A stretch of 64,000 nt of DNA, taken from NCBI RefSeq assembly GCF_010731755.1, contig NZ_AP022589.1, forward strand, positions 1,922,001 to 1,986,000, in the 5' to 3' direction. Each line of letters begins with the position of its first letter. Position 1 is the first letter of the stretch. Of this stretch, positions 35,616 through 43,845 are shown one piece after another. This DNA is from Mycolicibacter minnesotensis. GTDB taxonomy: Bacteria > Actinomycetota > Actinomycetes > Mycobacteriales > Mycobacteriaceae. A program made the position numbers and the translations under genes. Below the pieces are notes generated by a model. The model searched no databases. It worked only from the letters and a program-made list of their open reading frames with translations, and was not told the DNA's origin.

Positions 35616-36266
35616 TCAATCCTGTTCGCGCCAGCTCACCGCGCGATACCAGGTATCGGTCAGTGTGGTGATTGCCGCTTCTTCGTCCAGTTCGCGCCCG
35701 GCGACGTCGCCGCCTGCCACCAGCCAGACATAGGTGAAGTTGTTGAGCATGGCGACGATCGCCGACCCCACCAGCTCCGGGTCCGCGCCGGGCGCGTATC
35801 CCCGGCGCTGCGCCATCCGCACCGTCTGCGCCACCCAGTCGATGGCGTCGGCGCACATATCGCGCCAGCGCTGCGCGAATTCGTCGTTGATCATCGCCAA
35901 CTGGAACACCCCGACCATGACGCCGAGGTGTTCGCGGTAGGTCTCCCAGTGCGCCCGCACCGACTCCTCGATGATCTCGCGCAGATCCTGGCCTGGGTGC
36001 AAAGCTTGCACCGCACGGCTTTTCGCCGACGCCCGAAAGTCCTCGGCCAGCGACGCCAGCAGGTCTTCCTTGGACTCGAAATAGTGGTAGAACGACGCCG
36101 GCGAGCGCCTGGCGGCCGCCGTGATGTCGGTGATGGTCGTCTTGAAGAAGCCCTTGCGCGCGATCACATCTCGCGCCGCCTGCTCCAGCCGCGCCTGGGT
36201 GTCGCGGCCCCGGACGGTGGGGCGGGTCGCCGACGCCTCCGCGGACCCGCCGTCCGCGGAGGTCAC
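35616..36266 (-). CDS. TetR-family regulator inside the catabolic operon
   Basis: The 216-residue protein has helix-turn-helix AARDVIARKGFFKTTITDITAAARRSPASFYHYFESKEDLL and a C-terminal domain with conserved Trp residues. Its ATG overlaps the upstream enoyl-CoA hydratase stop by 4 bp (ATGA), so it is an internal cistron rather than a divergent regulator. It may control the whole operon in response to a pathway acyl-CoA. Confidence 0.88.
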   Translation of the reverse strand: MTSADGGSAEASATRPTVRGRDTQARLEQAARDVIARKGFFKTTITDITAAARRSPASFYHYFESKEDLLASLAEDFRASAKSRAVQALHPGQDLREIIEESVRAHWETYREHLGVMVGVFQLAMINDEFAQRWRDMCADAIDWVAQTVRMAQRRGYAPGADPELVGSAIVAMLNNFTYVWLVAGGDVAGRELDEEAAITTLTDTWYRAVSWREQD

Positions 36267-37096
36267 GACGTTTCCGCCTGGTCCAGTTCGGCCGCCAAGT
36301 CGGCCAGTCGAATTTCGCCGGCCGGAGTCTGGCCGCCGGCGGCCAGGAAGCGCTGCATCTTCGGCAGCGCGGCACCGCGGCGAAGCATCCGGGCGAACGC
36401 GGAGCGCTCTACCGCCAGTCCGGTGTCCAGGTCAGGGGCGGCCAGGGTGGCCTTGACATCGATGATGTCGGCCAGCGGCACCGTGGCGATGCGCTGTATC
36501 AGCCGGTCGAGGAACGGCCCGGCCTCGTCGGGGTCCAACGCCCGGTTGACCAGCCCGTAGCGCTCGGCGAGTCCGGCGTCGAGGTCGTCGTGGGCCAGGA
36601 TGACCTCCAGCGCCCGACCCCGGCCCAGCAGAGCGAGCAGGTGTTGCGGGCCCGAACCGGCCGGGATGACGCCGATCCCCGTCTCGATCTGGTTGAACAG
36701 TGCGCGGCCGGTGACCGCAAACCGGAGATCGAGATTGACCAGCAACTCCATCCCGCCGCCGGCCACCCGTCCGGCGACCACGCCGATGGTGACCTGGTCG
36801 AGCGCCCGGAATGCGCCGACCAGGTCCTGGAAGGAGCCGCAGGCGCCCTCGGTGTCGTCGACCGAGGCAGCCAGCAGTGCGAGGTCGACGTGGGCGATGA
36901 AGAAGTCGGGGTTGGCGCTTTCCAGAACCACCACCCGCACCTCGCTGCCGGCGGGAGAGCGCAGCCACTTCACCAGCCGCCAGAGGTCGCCCATCATGGT
37001 GGCGTCCATCAAGTTGATCTCGCCGTGGCTGATACGCACCCGGGCCACCGGGCCGGTGTGGCTGACCTTCAGCGACGCCAGGGATTCGACGCCCAT
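36263..37096 (-). CDS. Enoyl-CoA hydratase/isomerase-family protein
   Basis: The 277-residue crotonase-fold protein has oxyanion-hole regions NPDFFIAHVDLALL and AGRVAGGGMELLVNLDLRFA. A Glu-containing segment, NQIETGIGVIPAGSGPQ, occupies a usual catalytic site. A second catalytic Glu is not obvious, so hydratase and isomerase cannot be separated. It starts 11 bp after the VOC gene stop in a leftward operon. Confidence 0.85.
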   Translation of the reverse strand: MGVESLASLKVSHTGPVARVRISHGEINLMDATMMGDLWRLVKWLRSPAGSEVRVVVLESANPDFFIAHVDLALLAASVDDTEGACGSFQDLVGAFRALDQVTIGVVAGRVAGGGMELLVNLDLRFAVTGRALFNQIETGIGVIPAGSGPQHLLALLGRGRALEVILAHDDLDAGLAERYGLVNRALDPDEAGPFLDRLIQRIATVPLADIIDVKATLAAPDLDTGLAVERSAFARMLRRGAALPKMQRFLAAGGQTPAGEIRLADLAAELDQAETS

Positions 37097-37107
37097 GACT
37101 GCCCGAT

Positions 37108-37647
37108 TCAGCCGAGCTGGGTGGTGGCGGTCTTCGACGTGACCACCTTGGGGTCAGCCGCCCGTTCGGTGCTGTTGAGCAGTTTGTGTGCCTGCTCGGA
37201 GTCGGGTTCGAACCCCGGGGTGTCGCGGCACAGCTCGATCATGATGCCGTTGGGGTCCAGGTAGTACAGCGAGTGGCACCAGCCGTGGTCGACGTCCATG
37301 AGCGCCTTGATCCCGGCGGCGTCCATCCTGGCCCGGACCTCGTTCTGCTTCTCCTCGGTGGCCCGGAAGGCGAAGTGGTTCACCCACACCGGCAGCCCGT
37401 TCGGGCGCGACAACGAGCTGGACCAGTCGGGTTTCTCGCCCACTCCGTGCAAGTCGAAGAACGCGATGCACGAGCCGTCGCCGAGGTCGTAGAACACGTG
37501 CCGGAAGAAGCCCTCTTGAAGATGTTCGACTTCGGTGTGCACCAGCGGGAGGCCCAGCAGGTCTTCATAGAAGTGGTTGGTGGCCTCGAGGTCTGCGCAG
37601 GCGTAGGCCGCGTGGTGCAGGCCGACGGTGGGCTTGGGTGACGTCAC
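37108..37647 (-). CDS. VOC-family extradiol dioxygenase-like protein
   Basis: The 179-residue protein has two VOC halves. Candidate metal ligands are His in VGLHHAAYAC, His in VWVNHFAFRA and Glu in NGIMIELCRDT, the His-His-Glu set of extradiol dioxygenases and glyoxalases. GTG 37647 is chosen because the conserved fold begins 8 residues later and no upstream in-frame start fits. It is the first gene of the leftward operon. A TATATT -10 box (37710-37715 on the minus strand) lies about 60 bp upstream. Confidence 0.82.
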   Translation of the reverse strand: MTSPKPTVGLHHAAYACADLEATNHFYEDLLGLPLVHTEVEHLQEGFFRHVFYDLGDGSCIAFFDLHGVGEKPDWSSSLSRPNGLPVWVNHFAFRATEEKQNEVRARMDAAGIKALMDVDHGWCHSLYYLDPNGIMIELCRDTPGFEPDSEQAHKLLNSTERAADPKVVTSKTATTQLG

Positions 37648-37756
37648 GGGCTGCCGAACCTCCTCATGGCCCGCGGTGGGCCGCCGGCGACACCGTAACA
37701 CTGCCGGTGAATATAAACCCAGATTCGATTTCGGTGACGCTCCCTCGACAACATGG

Positions 37757-37772
37757 CTAGAACGTGTTCTAG
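37757..37772. promoter_or_regulatory. KstR-type operator palindrome
   Basis: CTAGAACGTGTTCTAG is a perfect 16-bp palindrome. Its core TAGAACGTGTTCTA fits the published KstR consensus TnnAACnnGTTnnA at every fixed position. It sits 8 bp before the Rv0138-like ATG, overlapping its likely -10, and 110 bp upstream of the VOC gene start. KstR is the cholesterol-catabolism repressor; binding here is inference from the motif. Confidence 0.7.
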
Positions 37773-37780
37773 TTCTTCGC

Positions 37781-38287
37781 ATGACGAATCCGCAGTTCAG
37801 CCGCGCAGAACTCGCTGCGGCATTTGATGTGTTCGAGCAGACCGTCGCCCGTGCCGCCGAGACCAAGGACTGGGACGCCTGGGTCGCCCACTACACCCCC
37901 GATGTCGAATACATCGAGCATGCGATGGGCACCATGCATGGCCGCGATGAGGTCCGCACCTGGATCCGCAAGACCATGTCGACCTTCCCCGGCAGTTACA
38001 TGACCGAGTTCCCCGCGCTGTGGACGGTCATCGATGAGGAGCGTGGGCGCATCATCTGCGAGCTGGACAATCCGATGCGCGACCCCGGCGACGGAACCAT
38101 CATCAGCGCCACCAACATCTCGATCGTCACCTACGCCGGTGACGGTCTGTGGTGCCGCCAGGAGGACATCTACAACCCGCTGCGCTTCGTCACCGCGACC
38201 ATGAAATGGTGCCGCAAGTCCCAGGAACTCGGCACCCTCGACGACGAGGCAGCCGCCTGGATGCAGCAATTCGGAGGTAACGCGTGA
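37781..38287 (+). CDS. SnoaL-like/NTF2-fold protein (Rv0138-like)
   Basis: The 168-residue protein has a cone-like fold pattern: opening helix AFDVFEQTVARAAETKDWDAWVAHYTPDVEYIEH, MHGRDEVRTWIRKT, and the Trp/Tyr-rich strand pair NISIVTYAGDGLWCRQEDIYNPL. The family includes polyketide cyclases and small-molecule isomerases; this one has no proven reaction. Start ATG 37781 is probably leaderless. It is translationally coupled to the following epimerase (GTGA overlap). Confidence 0.85.
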   Translation: MTNPQFSRAELAAAFDVFEQTVARAAETKDWDAWVAHYTPDVEYIEHAMGTMHGRDEVRTWIRKTMSTFPGSYMTEFPALWTVIDEERGRIICELDNPMRDPGDGTIISATNISIVTYAGDGLWCRQEDIYNPLRFVTATMKWCRKSQELGTLDDEAAAWMQQFGGNA

Positions 38288-39297
38288 GCGGCAAGCCCAA
38301 GCTCGTCATCGGGGCCAACGGGTTCCTGGGGTCACACGTCACCCGCCGGCTGGTCGACGCCGGAGAACACGTGCGCGTGATGGTGCGCCCGAGCGCCAAC
38401 ACCATCGCGATCGACCACCTCGACGTCACCCGATTCCACGGCGACATCTTCGACTCCGCCACCCTCGCCGAGGCGATGGCCGGCTGCGACGATGTCTACT
38501 ACTGCGTCGTGGACACCCGTGCCTGGCTGCAGGATCCGAGCCCGCTGTTCCGCACGAACGTAGAGGGAACCCGCAACGTCCTGGAGGTGGCCAAGAACGC
38601 GGGCCTGCACCGGTTCGTCTTCACCAGCAGCTACGCGACGGTCGGCCGTCGTCGCGGTCACGTGGCCACCGAGGCCGACATCATCAACCCGCGCGGGCTC
38701 ACCCCCTACGTGCGCTCTCGAGTGCAGGCTGAAGAACTGGTGCTGCGCAGTGCAGTCGAATCCGGCTTGCCCGCGGTCGCGATGTGTGTGTCCACCACCT
38801 ATGGAGACGGTGACTGGGGCCGGACCCCGCACGGGGCGTTCATCGCCGGGGCGGCCTTCGGCAAGCTGCCGTTCCTGATGAAGGGGATCGAGCTGGAGGT
38901 CGTCGGGGTCGACGACGCCGCCCGCGCCATGATCCTGGCCGCCGAGCACGGCCGCAACGGCGAGCGCTATCTGATCTCCGAGCGACTGATCCAGCTGCAG
39001 GAAGTAGTCAAGATCGCCGCGGATGAGGCCGGGGTACCGGCGCCGTCACGCTCGATCTCGGTGCCGGCGCTGTATGCCTTGGGTGCGTTGGGCAGCATCC
39101 GGGCCCGGCTGAGCGGCAAAGATGCCGAGCTGAGCCTCAAGTCCGTGCGGATGATGCGCGCCGAAGCTCCGGTGGACCACAGCAAGGCAGTGCGCGAACT
39201 CGGCTGGCAGCCCCGACCGGTGGAGGAATCGATCCGGGAGGCCGCGCGTTTCTGGATGAAACTGCGTGACGCCAAGAAGCGAGGTACCCCGGGATGA
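38284..39297 (+). CDS. Extended short-chain dehydrogenase/epimerase (Rv0139-like)
   Basis: The 337-residue protein has the Rossmann motif GANGFLG at the N-terminus, an NVEGTRNVLEVAK helix and the catalytic TSSYATVG region. The usual YxxxK is YVRSR here (TPYVRSRVQAEE), with Arg replacing Lys. NAD(P)-dependent epimerase or 3beta-hydroxysteroid dehydrogenase-like activity is typical for the family. The GTG start overlaps the previous stop, and the stop overlaps the next start, in a three-gene unit under the KstR-type site. Confidence 0.85.
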   Translation: MSGKPKLVIGANGFLGSHVTRRLVDAGEHVRVMVRPSANTIAIDHLDVTRFHGDIFDSATLAEAMAGCDDVYYCVVDTRAWLQDPSPLFRTNVEGTRNVLEVAKNAGLHRFVFTSSYATVGRRRGHVATEADIINPRGLTPYVRSRVQAEELVLRSAVESGLPAVAMCVSTTYGDGDWGRTPHGAFIAGAAFGKLPFLMKGIELEVVGVDDAARAMILAAEHGRNGERYLISERLIQLQEVVKIAADEAGVPAPSRSISVPALYALGALGSIRARLSGKDAELSLKSVRMMRAEAPVDHSKAVRELGWQPRPVEESIREAARFWMKLRDAKKRGTPG

Positions 39298-39689
39298 CGC
39301 ACGGCTCTTCGAGCGGACGACCCATTCACACCCCCAGCGCCGACTACCCGATCACGGTGGCCCCGACCGGTCGGCGGGTTACCGTACGAATCGGCGGCCA
39401 GGTGATCGCGGACAGCGCTGCCGCGTTGACTCTGCAGGAATCCAATCATCCTGCAGTGCAGTACATTCCGTTGGCCGATGTTCACCAAGACGTACTGAGC
39501 AAGTCGGCCACCACCAGCTACTGCCCGTTCAAGGGCGATGCCGCCTACTACAGCGTGACCACGGCGGATGGCGAGTCCGTCGCTGACGCGATCTGGACCT
39601 ACGAGCAGCCGTTTCCGGCGGTCGCGGCGATCGCCGGGCATGTCGCCTTCTACCCGAACAAGGCCGAGATCAGCATCGCCGAAGACTGA
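39294..39689 (+). CDS. DUF427-family protein (Rv0140-like)
   Basis: The 131-residue protein has the family motifs RVTVRIGGQVIADSAAALTLQE, PLADVHQDVLSKSATTSYCPFKGDAAYYSV and IWTYEQPFPAVAAIAGHVAFYPNKAEI. The fold resembles a small beta barrel with a conserved YCPFKG loop. The function is unknown. Its start overlaps the epimerase stop by 4 bp, so it belongs to the same operon as the two upstream genes. Confidence 0.88.
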   Translation: MTHGSSSGRPIHTPSADYPITVAPTGRRVTVRIGGQVIADSAAALTLQESNHPAVQYIPLADVHQDVLSKSATTSYCPFKGDAAYYSVTTADGESVADAIWTYEQPFPAVAAIAGHVAFYPNKAEISIAED

Positions 39690-39694
39690 GGCGC

Positions 39695-40315
39695 CTAGGC
39701 GCTGGTGAGATAGCGCGTCAGCATGGCGACCAGCTCCTTGTGGAGGTCACCAGAGTCGAGGGCTCGGGGTGCGGCGAGCATGTGATGGACGACTAACTCG
39801 ATGGTGGTGACGGTGAGCCGTGCCGCGGCATTGAGATCTTCAACGACAACTTCGGGATACGTGGCGAGCAGCTCGCGCATGCTCTGGGTCGATGCATCCT
39901 GCAGCGCAGCTACTTTGGCCATGAGCTCACCCGAACGGGGTGCCTGTTCAATGAGGAGTCGCAGGTACTCGGGATCGTGGCGGTGGTTATCGATGGCAGT
40001 GCCCACGATGTCGTTGAGCACGGCTTCAAGCGTGGCAGCGGACCCGGTTTGTCGTCGTTGGTTGACATGGTCGATGCCGTTGTCGAGGTGGCGGGTAGCG
40101 AGGGCTATGACGATGGCGTCTTTGTTGGGGTAGTACTGGTACAGCGAGCCGATGGAGATCTCGGCGCGCTCGGCGATGCGGTTGGTTGTTCCCCGGGCGT
40201 AGCCGTACTCGGTGAAGACCTCGATCGCCGCTTCGAGGATGTGTTCCCGAGTCTGCTGAGAACGCTGTTGCTGGGGGCGTTTGCGCGGCTGAAGCTCATG
40301 CGGGTCGATCGGCAC
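39695..40315 (-). CDS. TetR-family regulator of the PPE island
   Basis: The 206-residue protein has helix-turn-helix AAIEVFTEYGYARGTTNRIAERAEISIGSLYQYYPNKDAI, after a short Arg/Gln-rich lead (RKRPQQQRSQQTREHIL). GTG 40315 is preferred because an AGGA ribosome-binding site lies 7 bp upstream and further upstream in-frame sequence is not TetR-like. It faces the PPE gene across a 423-bp region with palindromes, and probably controls it. Confidence 0.86.
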   Translation of the reverse strand: MPIDPHELQPRKRPQQQRSQQTREHILEAAIEVFTEYGYARGTTNRIAERAEISIGSLYQYYPNKDAIVIALATRHLDNGIDHVNQRRQTGSAATLEAVLNDIVGTAIDNHRHDPEYLRLLIEQAPRSGELMAKVAALQDASTQSMRELLATYPEVVVEDLNAAARLTVTTIELVVHHMLAAPRALDSGDLHKELVAMLTRYLTSA

Positions 40316-40738
40316 CGGACGTCCTAAGTAGTGGGGCGGACCCCAGACTAGGCCGAGAACTTGGGCGCGTCTGTTCGCCGGTGCGCTCGACACGTATTTC
40401 TGGGTCACCCCACGGTGGACGGCAAATGCGAGTAGCGCCGGAGTTGGGCGCGCGCCGATCTGTTCATTGCCGGAGCCGAATTGGCCGCGCAGGCTGGCGC
40501 GCGAATAGGACCGTCGCGCCCCCACTCACCCGGTTATAACGCGAGTAGCGCGATCGCGCTATTCGTGCCGATAATAGAGCTGTGAACTGCGCAAATAGCA
40601 GAACCGCCGGCGCCGGTTCCCATGATCACAGCTCGCATTTGCCTGCTGCCTCTACCTCGCAACCCAGACCCGACGGAGTGATCAATCCATGAGCACACAT
40701 CGCGCGGCAGCGGCACGGCTGCCAGACGTACCGCGCCG
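40316..40738. other. 423-bp intergenic control region, TetR to PPE
   Basis: This stretch has no full gene on either strand. It contains the element GCGAGTAGCGC twice (40428-40438 and 40541-40551), a 16-bp palindrome at 40546-40561 and related CGAATAG/CGCAAATAGC words nearby. A small leader ORF starts at 40689. It is the likely control region of the divergent TetR and PPE genes. Confidence 0.5.
40546..40561. promoter_or_regulatory. 16-bp perfect palindrome, candidate TetR operator
   Basis: TAGCGCGATCGCGCTA is its own reverse complement. The flanking CGA/TCG extends the symmetry with one mismatch. Its left half overlaps the second GCGAGTAGCGC repeat. Location between a TetR gene and its neighbour supports an operator role. 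Confidence 0.5.
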
Positions 40739-40742
40739 ATGA
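40689..40742 (+). CDS. 17-residue leader ORF coupled to the PPE gene
   Basis: ATG 40689 with a GGAGTG ribosome-binding sequence (40675-40680) encodes a 17-residue Arg/Ala-rich peptide (MSTHRAAAARLPDVPRR). Its TGA overlaps the PPE ATG as ATGA. The PPE start itself lacks a ribosome-binding site, so ribosomes may reach it by re-initiation. No homology is known. Confidence 0.4.
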   Translation: MSTHRAAAARLPDVPRR

Positions 40743-42250
40743 CCGGCGTGCTGTGGTTCGCCTCTCCACCGGAAGTGCACTCGGCCCGGTTGTCGATCGG
40801 GCCTGGAGCAGGGCCGATGCTGGCCGCGGCAGCGGAGTGGAACGCATTGGCGGCGCGATACGACGAAGCAGCAAGCGAACTCCTGCAGATCCTGGTCACG
40901 GTGCACACCGGGACATGGCAGGGACCGGCTGCGCGGCGCTATGTGGCCGCGCATCATCGCTACCTCGGCTGGCTGGACGACGTGGCGAGGGCCAGTGCGT
41001 TGACGGGCTCTCGGCTGGAGCTGACCGTGAACGCCTACACCCTCGCGCTGAGCGAGATGCCCACGCTTGCCGAGCTCGCACTGAACCACAGCACGCACAC
41101 GCTCTTGGTTGCCACAAATTTCTTTGGGATCAATACCGTCCCCATCGCTGCCAACGAAGCTGATTACCAACGAATGTGGATCCAAGCCGCCACAGCAATG
41201 TCGGTCTACGACGGAGTCACGCGCGCTATGCAGGTCGGCACACCGAAGCTGCCGGCTGTGCCGTCGACCCTGACGGTCGACCCCCTTAGGGCAGACGCGC
41301 TCGCCAACTCTGCCCGGGGGGCGACGGCGCTGAGTAACGGCGACTCCGGTCTGGCTGAACTCATCGACGGCATCCTGCGGATACTGATCCCGGCGCCGGT
41401 CTTCGAGGTGATCGAAGCGCTCGGGAACCTCAGTCTCGGAGAGGTCTTGACCCTGCTGGTTACCAACCCAACTGCCGCGATCACTGTTCTCACACCGTTG
41501 TTCGCGGCGCTGGGTGCCCTCGCGGGTTACGTCAGCATCAGCCTTACGCTCTTTGCGTTGCAGATCGGGTCGGCCCTCTTTCTGTTCGCCCCGGCGTTGG
41601 CCATTCCTCTTGCGGTCGCTCTATCCGACCCCAGCCGCTGGTCCCCGCTCATCGACGGGTCGGCGCCTGAGCTGCCGTCCAGCCCTGTCCAACCGCCGCG
41701 AGCTGCGTTAACCGCAGTTGCGCATCCGTTGGCCCAGTCACACGGTCCCCAGAGCGTGGGCTCGCCGTCTTCAGCAGCACCCGCGGCGACTTACGACGCA
41801 CCCCCGCCATCCGCCGGTGCGGGCCCGGTCGGACCCCCGATTTACGCCGTTGCGGCTGCACGCCTTGATCCACCACATCCCCCGATAGCGAAGGAGGGCG
41901 GGGGCGCCCAGGAGCCCTACGCCGCGGCCAGCGCAGTGAGACCGCCCGCTGTCGCCAGGACCGCTGCGGCGCGAGCCAGGCGAAGACGTCGGCGGCGGGA
42001 TCTTGCAGGCGGGGAACGCATGCGCGCCTACGCGTTCCTTGAAGACCAGGCCCACTCACCGGAGCCCGCGGCAGCGGCCGACAAAGTCGCGGCGGCGACC
42101 TTACCGACCGATCGCGGCTCCGGCGCACGCGGCCGAAATCGAGCCACCGCTCCGTCCAGCGCTCGGGGCTGCGTCCTGGTCGATACACCCGTCGACGACG
42201 AAGCAGCGCTTTCGCGGCCTTTGCTGCCCGGCAGCTGGCCGACCCACTAG
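40739..42250 (+). CDS. PPE protein, PPW subfamily
   Basis: The 503-residue protein has PPE at residues 10-12 (FASPPEVHSARLSIGPG), the helical PPE domain with HTGTWQGPAARRYV and a long hydrophobic block about residues 240-300 (LTPLFAALGALAGYVSISLTL, FAPALAIPLAVAL). A disordered Pro/Ala region and a basic stretch ARARRRRRRRDLAGG follow. The C-terminus has PLLPGSW (494-500), the PxxPxxW signature of the PPW subfamily. No PE gene is next to it. Secretion is probably through ESX-5 or ESX-3 machinery elsewhere. The gene starts at ATG 40739 behind a small leader ORF. Confidence 0.88.
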   Translation: MTGVLWFASPPEVHSARLSIGPGAGPMLAAAAEWNALAARYDEAASELLQILVTVHTGTWQGPAARRYVAAHHRYLGWLDDVARASALTGSRLELTVNAYTLALSEMPTLAELALNHSTHTLLVATNFFGINTVPIAANEADYQRMWIQAATAMSVYDGVTRAMQVGTPKLPAVPSTLTVDPLRADALANSARGATALSNGDSGLAELIDGILRILIPAPVFEVIEALGNLSLGEVLTLLVTNPTAAITVLTPLFAALGALAGYVSISLTLFALQIGSALFLFAPALAIPLAVALSDPSRWSPLIDGSAPELPSSPVQPPRAALTAVAHPLAQSHGPQSVGSPSSAAPAATYDAPPPSAGAGPVGPPIYAVAAARLDPPHPPIAKEGGGAQEPYAAASAVRPPAVARTAAARARRRRRRRDLAGGERMRAYAFLEDQAHSPEPAAAADKVAAATLPTDRGSGARGRNRATAPSSARGCVLVDTPVDDEAALSRPLLPGSWPTH

Positions 42251-42303
42251 TCATGTTTGACACCGCTATCCCGTTCAACTCATCGATAAGGAAAAGAGTT
42301 CTC

Positions 42304-43023
42304 ATGGCACCGATTACGGCTCGTCTATCTGATCTGGCTGCGGACGTGCTCTTCACGTCCGTGCTCGTCACGGAAGCAACAGAGCTATCTGCGCAGTTCT
42401 TCAAAGTCACTCTGGCGTGCGACGCCTTTACCCGTGCCACATGGACGCCGGGTGACAAGCTGCAAATTCGCCCTCGGCGGGGTTCTCTGGCGATGCGGAC
42501 TTACACACCCATCGATTGGAACCGCGACACGGGCGCCACTGCCGTGATCGCATACCGCCACGGCGACGGCCCCGCCGTAGGCTGGTTCGAGGACGCCTCC
42601 GCCGGCGATATGGCGGAAGTATTCGGACCCAGCCGTTCGTTGGATCTCTCGGACACCGTTCCGAATACCGTCTTTATCGGAGATGAGACCAGCGTGGGTT
42701 TGGCCTACGCGCTGACCCGACTCAACCCAGCGGCACGCTATATCTACGAGGCAACAGACCCCGCCGCATTGGAAGACGTACTGAACGCGCTCGGCATCGG
42801 CGACAACACCCATTGTTTGAAGAAGTCCGATGATCCCGGGGCCGTGTTGAGTGCTCTCGCGGACGCCATTGAAGACGGTACCGACTCGCCCGTTGACGCC
42901 GTCGTCACTGGCGATGCGGCGACTGTCAGTGCGGTGCGTCGCGATCTGCGTCGCCGACCGGGCGTCACTCCCCGGATCAAAGCGCGCGCCTACTGGGCCC
43001 GCGGACGCACCGGGCTCAGCTGA
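42304..43023 (+). CDS. Siderophore-interacting-type FAD oxidoreductase
   Basis: The 239-residue protein has the FAD motif RTYTPIDW and a GFG-like WFEDASAGDMAEVFGPSRSL. The GDETSVGLAYAL motif is characteristic of SIP-family ferric-siderophore reductases. It would reduce ferric iron bound to a siderophore or a similar substrate using NAD(P)H. A gap of 53 bp and a ribosome-binding site (AAGGAA) separate it from the PPE gene. The upstream in-frame ATG at 42253 is less likely. Confidence 0.83.
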   Translation: MAPITARLSDLAADVLFTSVLVTEATELSAQFFKVTLACDAFTRATWTPGDKLQIRPRRGSLAMRTYTPIDWNRDTGATAVIAYRHGDGPAVGWFEDASAGDMAEVFGPSRSLDLSDTVPNTVFIGDETSVGLAYALTRLNPAARYIYEATDPAALEDVLNALGIGDNTHCLKKSDDPGAVLSALADAIEDGTDSPVDAVVTGDAATVSAVRRDLRRRPGVTPRIKARAYWARGRTGLS

Positions 43024-43084
43024 ACGAATCCACCTGAATAACTTTGGCGCGCTTGACTACACATTCGAAGGTAGACGTGATCCG

Positions 43085-43828
43085 ATGAATTCGCTCGACT
43101 CTCCGCAGGTCGTCGACGTCCTCGCCAGGCTGTTCCGCGAGGCGGAGATCTCCGATGCTGCATTTGTTGCCGACCTGGTCGATGGAGCAAACGCCGGCAT
43201 CGATCCCCTGTTCGCGGTGCTTGAGGCGGAGGCGAGGGACTACAAGGATCTGTATCGCCGAGCTGTGGACAATTACCTCTGCGTGTCACCGGAATTCGGT
43301 CGGTTGCTCTATATCTGTGCTCGTGCGCGCAATGCCACGAGCATTGTCGAGTTCGGCACGTCCTTCGGTGTCTCCACGATCTACCTGGCTTGCGCACTCC
43401 GCGACAACGGCGGCGGCGTCATCATCGGCACCGAACTCGAACCCAGCAAAGCTGCACGGGCTCGGGATCACATTATTGCGGCGGGATTAGGCGATTTGGT
43501 CGACGTCCGGGCCGGAGATGCCCTTGATACGTTGCGTGCGAACCTAGGCCGGCCGATAGACCTCGTCCATCTTGATGGCGCTCTCAGTCTGTACCGTCCG
43601 ATACTGCGCCTGCTGGAACCGCGGCTGCGGCCCAATGCGCTCATCATTGCCGAGAACAGCACGCCCGACTACTTGGACTACGTCCGTGATCCTGGGCATG
43701 GCTACGTGTCATTGCCGATCTCTCTCAATCCGCTGCGCACCAACGAGGTAAGCCTCTTTTTGGGTGAACGTCTTTCCGATCCAATGCCATTCGGGGCGTG
43801 CGCATCCCAGAAGCCTCACCGCTACTAA
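43085..43828 (+). CDS. Class I SAM-dependent O-methyltransferase
   Basis: The 247-residue protein has SAM-binding motif I SIVEFGTSFGVSTIYLA, motif II GGVIIGTELEPSKAARAR and IDLVHLDGALSLYRPILRLLEPRL, typical of caffeoyl-CoA/YrrM-type O-methyltransferases. The methyl acceptor is unknown. It is the third gene of the rightward island operon. The short gap (61 bp) and the same strand suggest co-transcription with the flavoprotein. Confidence 0.84.
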   Translation: MNSLDSPQVVDVLARLFREAEISDAAFVADLVDGANAGIDPLFAVLEAEARDYKDLYRRAVDNYLCVSPEFGRLLYICARARNATSIVEFGTSFGVSTIYLACALRDNGGGVIIGTELEPSKAARARDHIIAAGLGDLVDVRAGDALDTLRANLGRPIDLVHLDGALSLYRPILRLLEPRLRPNALIIAENSTPDYLDYVRDPGHGYVSLPISLNPLRTNEVSLFLGERLSDPMPFGACASQKPHRY

Positions 43829-43845
43829 TCAGAGGAAGTCCAGAG

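Noticed and set aside
39691..39702. Palindrome GCGCCTAGGCGC between convergent genes as terminator
   Set aside because: It is only 12 bp with a stem of 4 when a loop is allowed, too short for a confident terminator.
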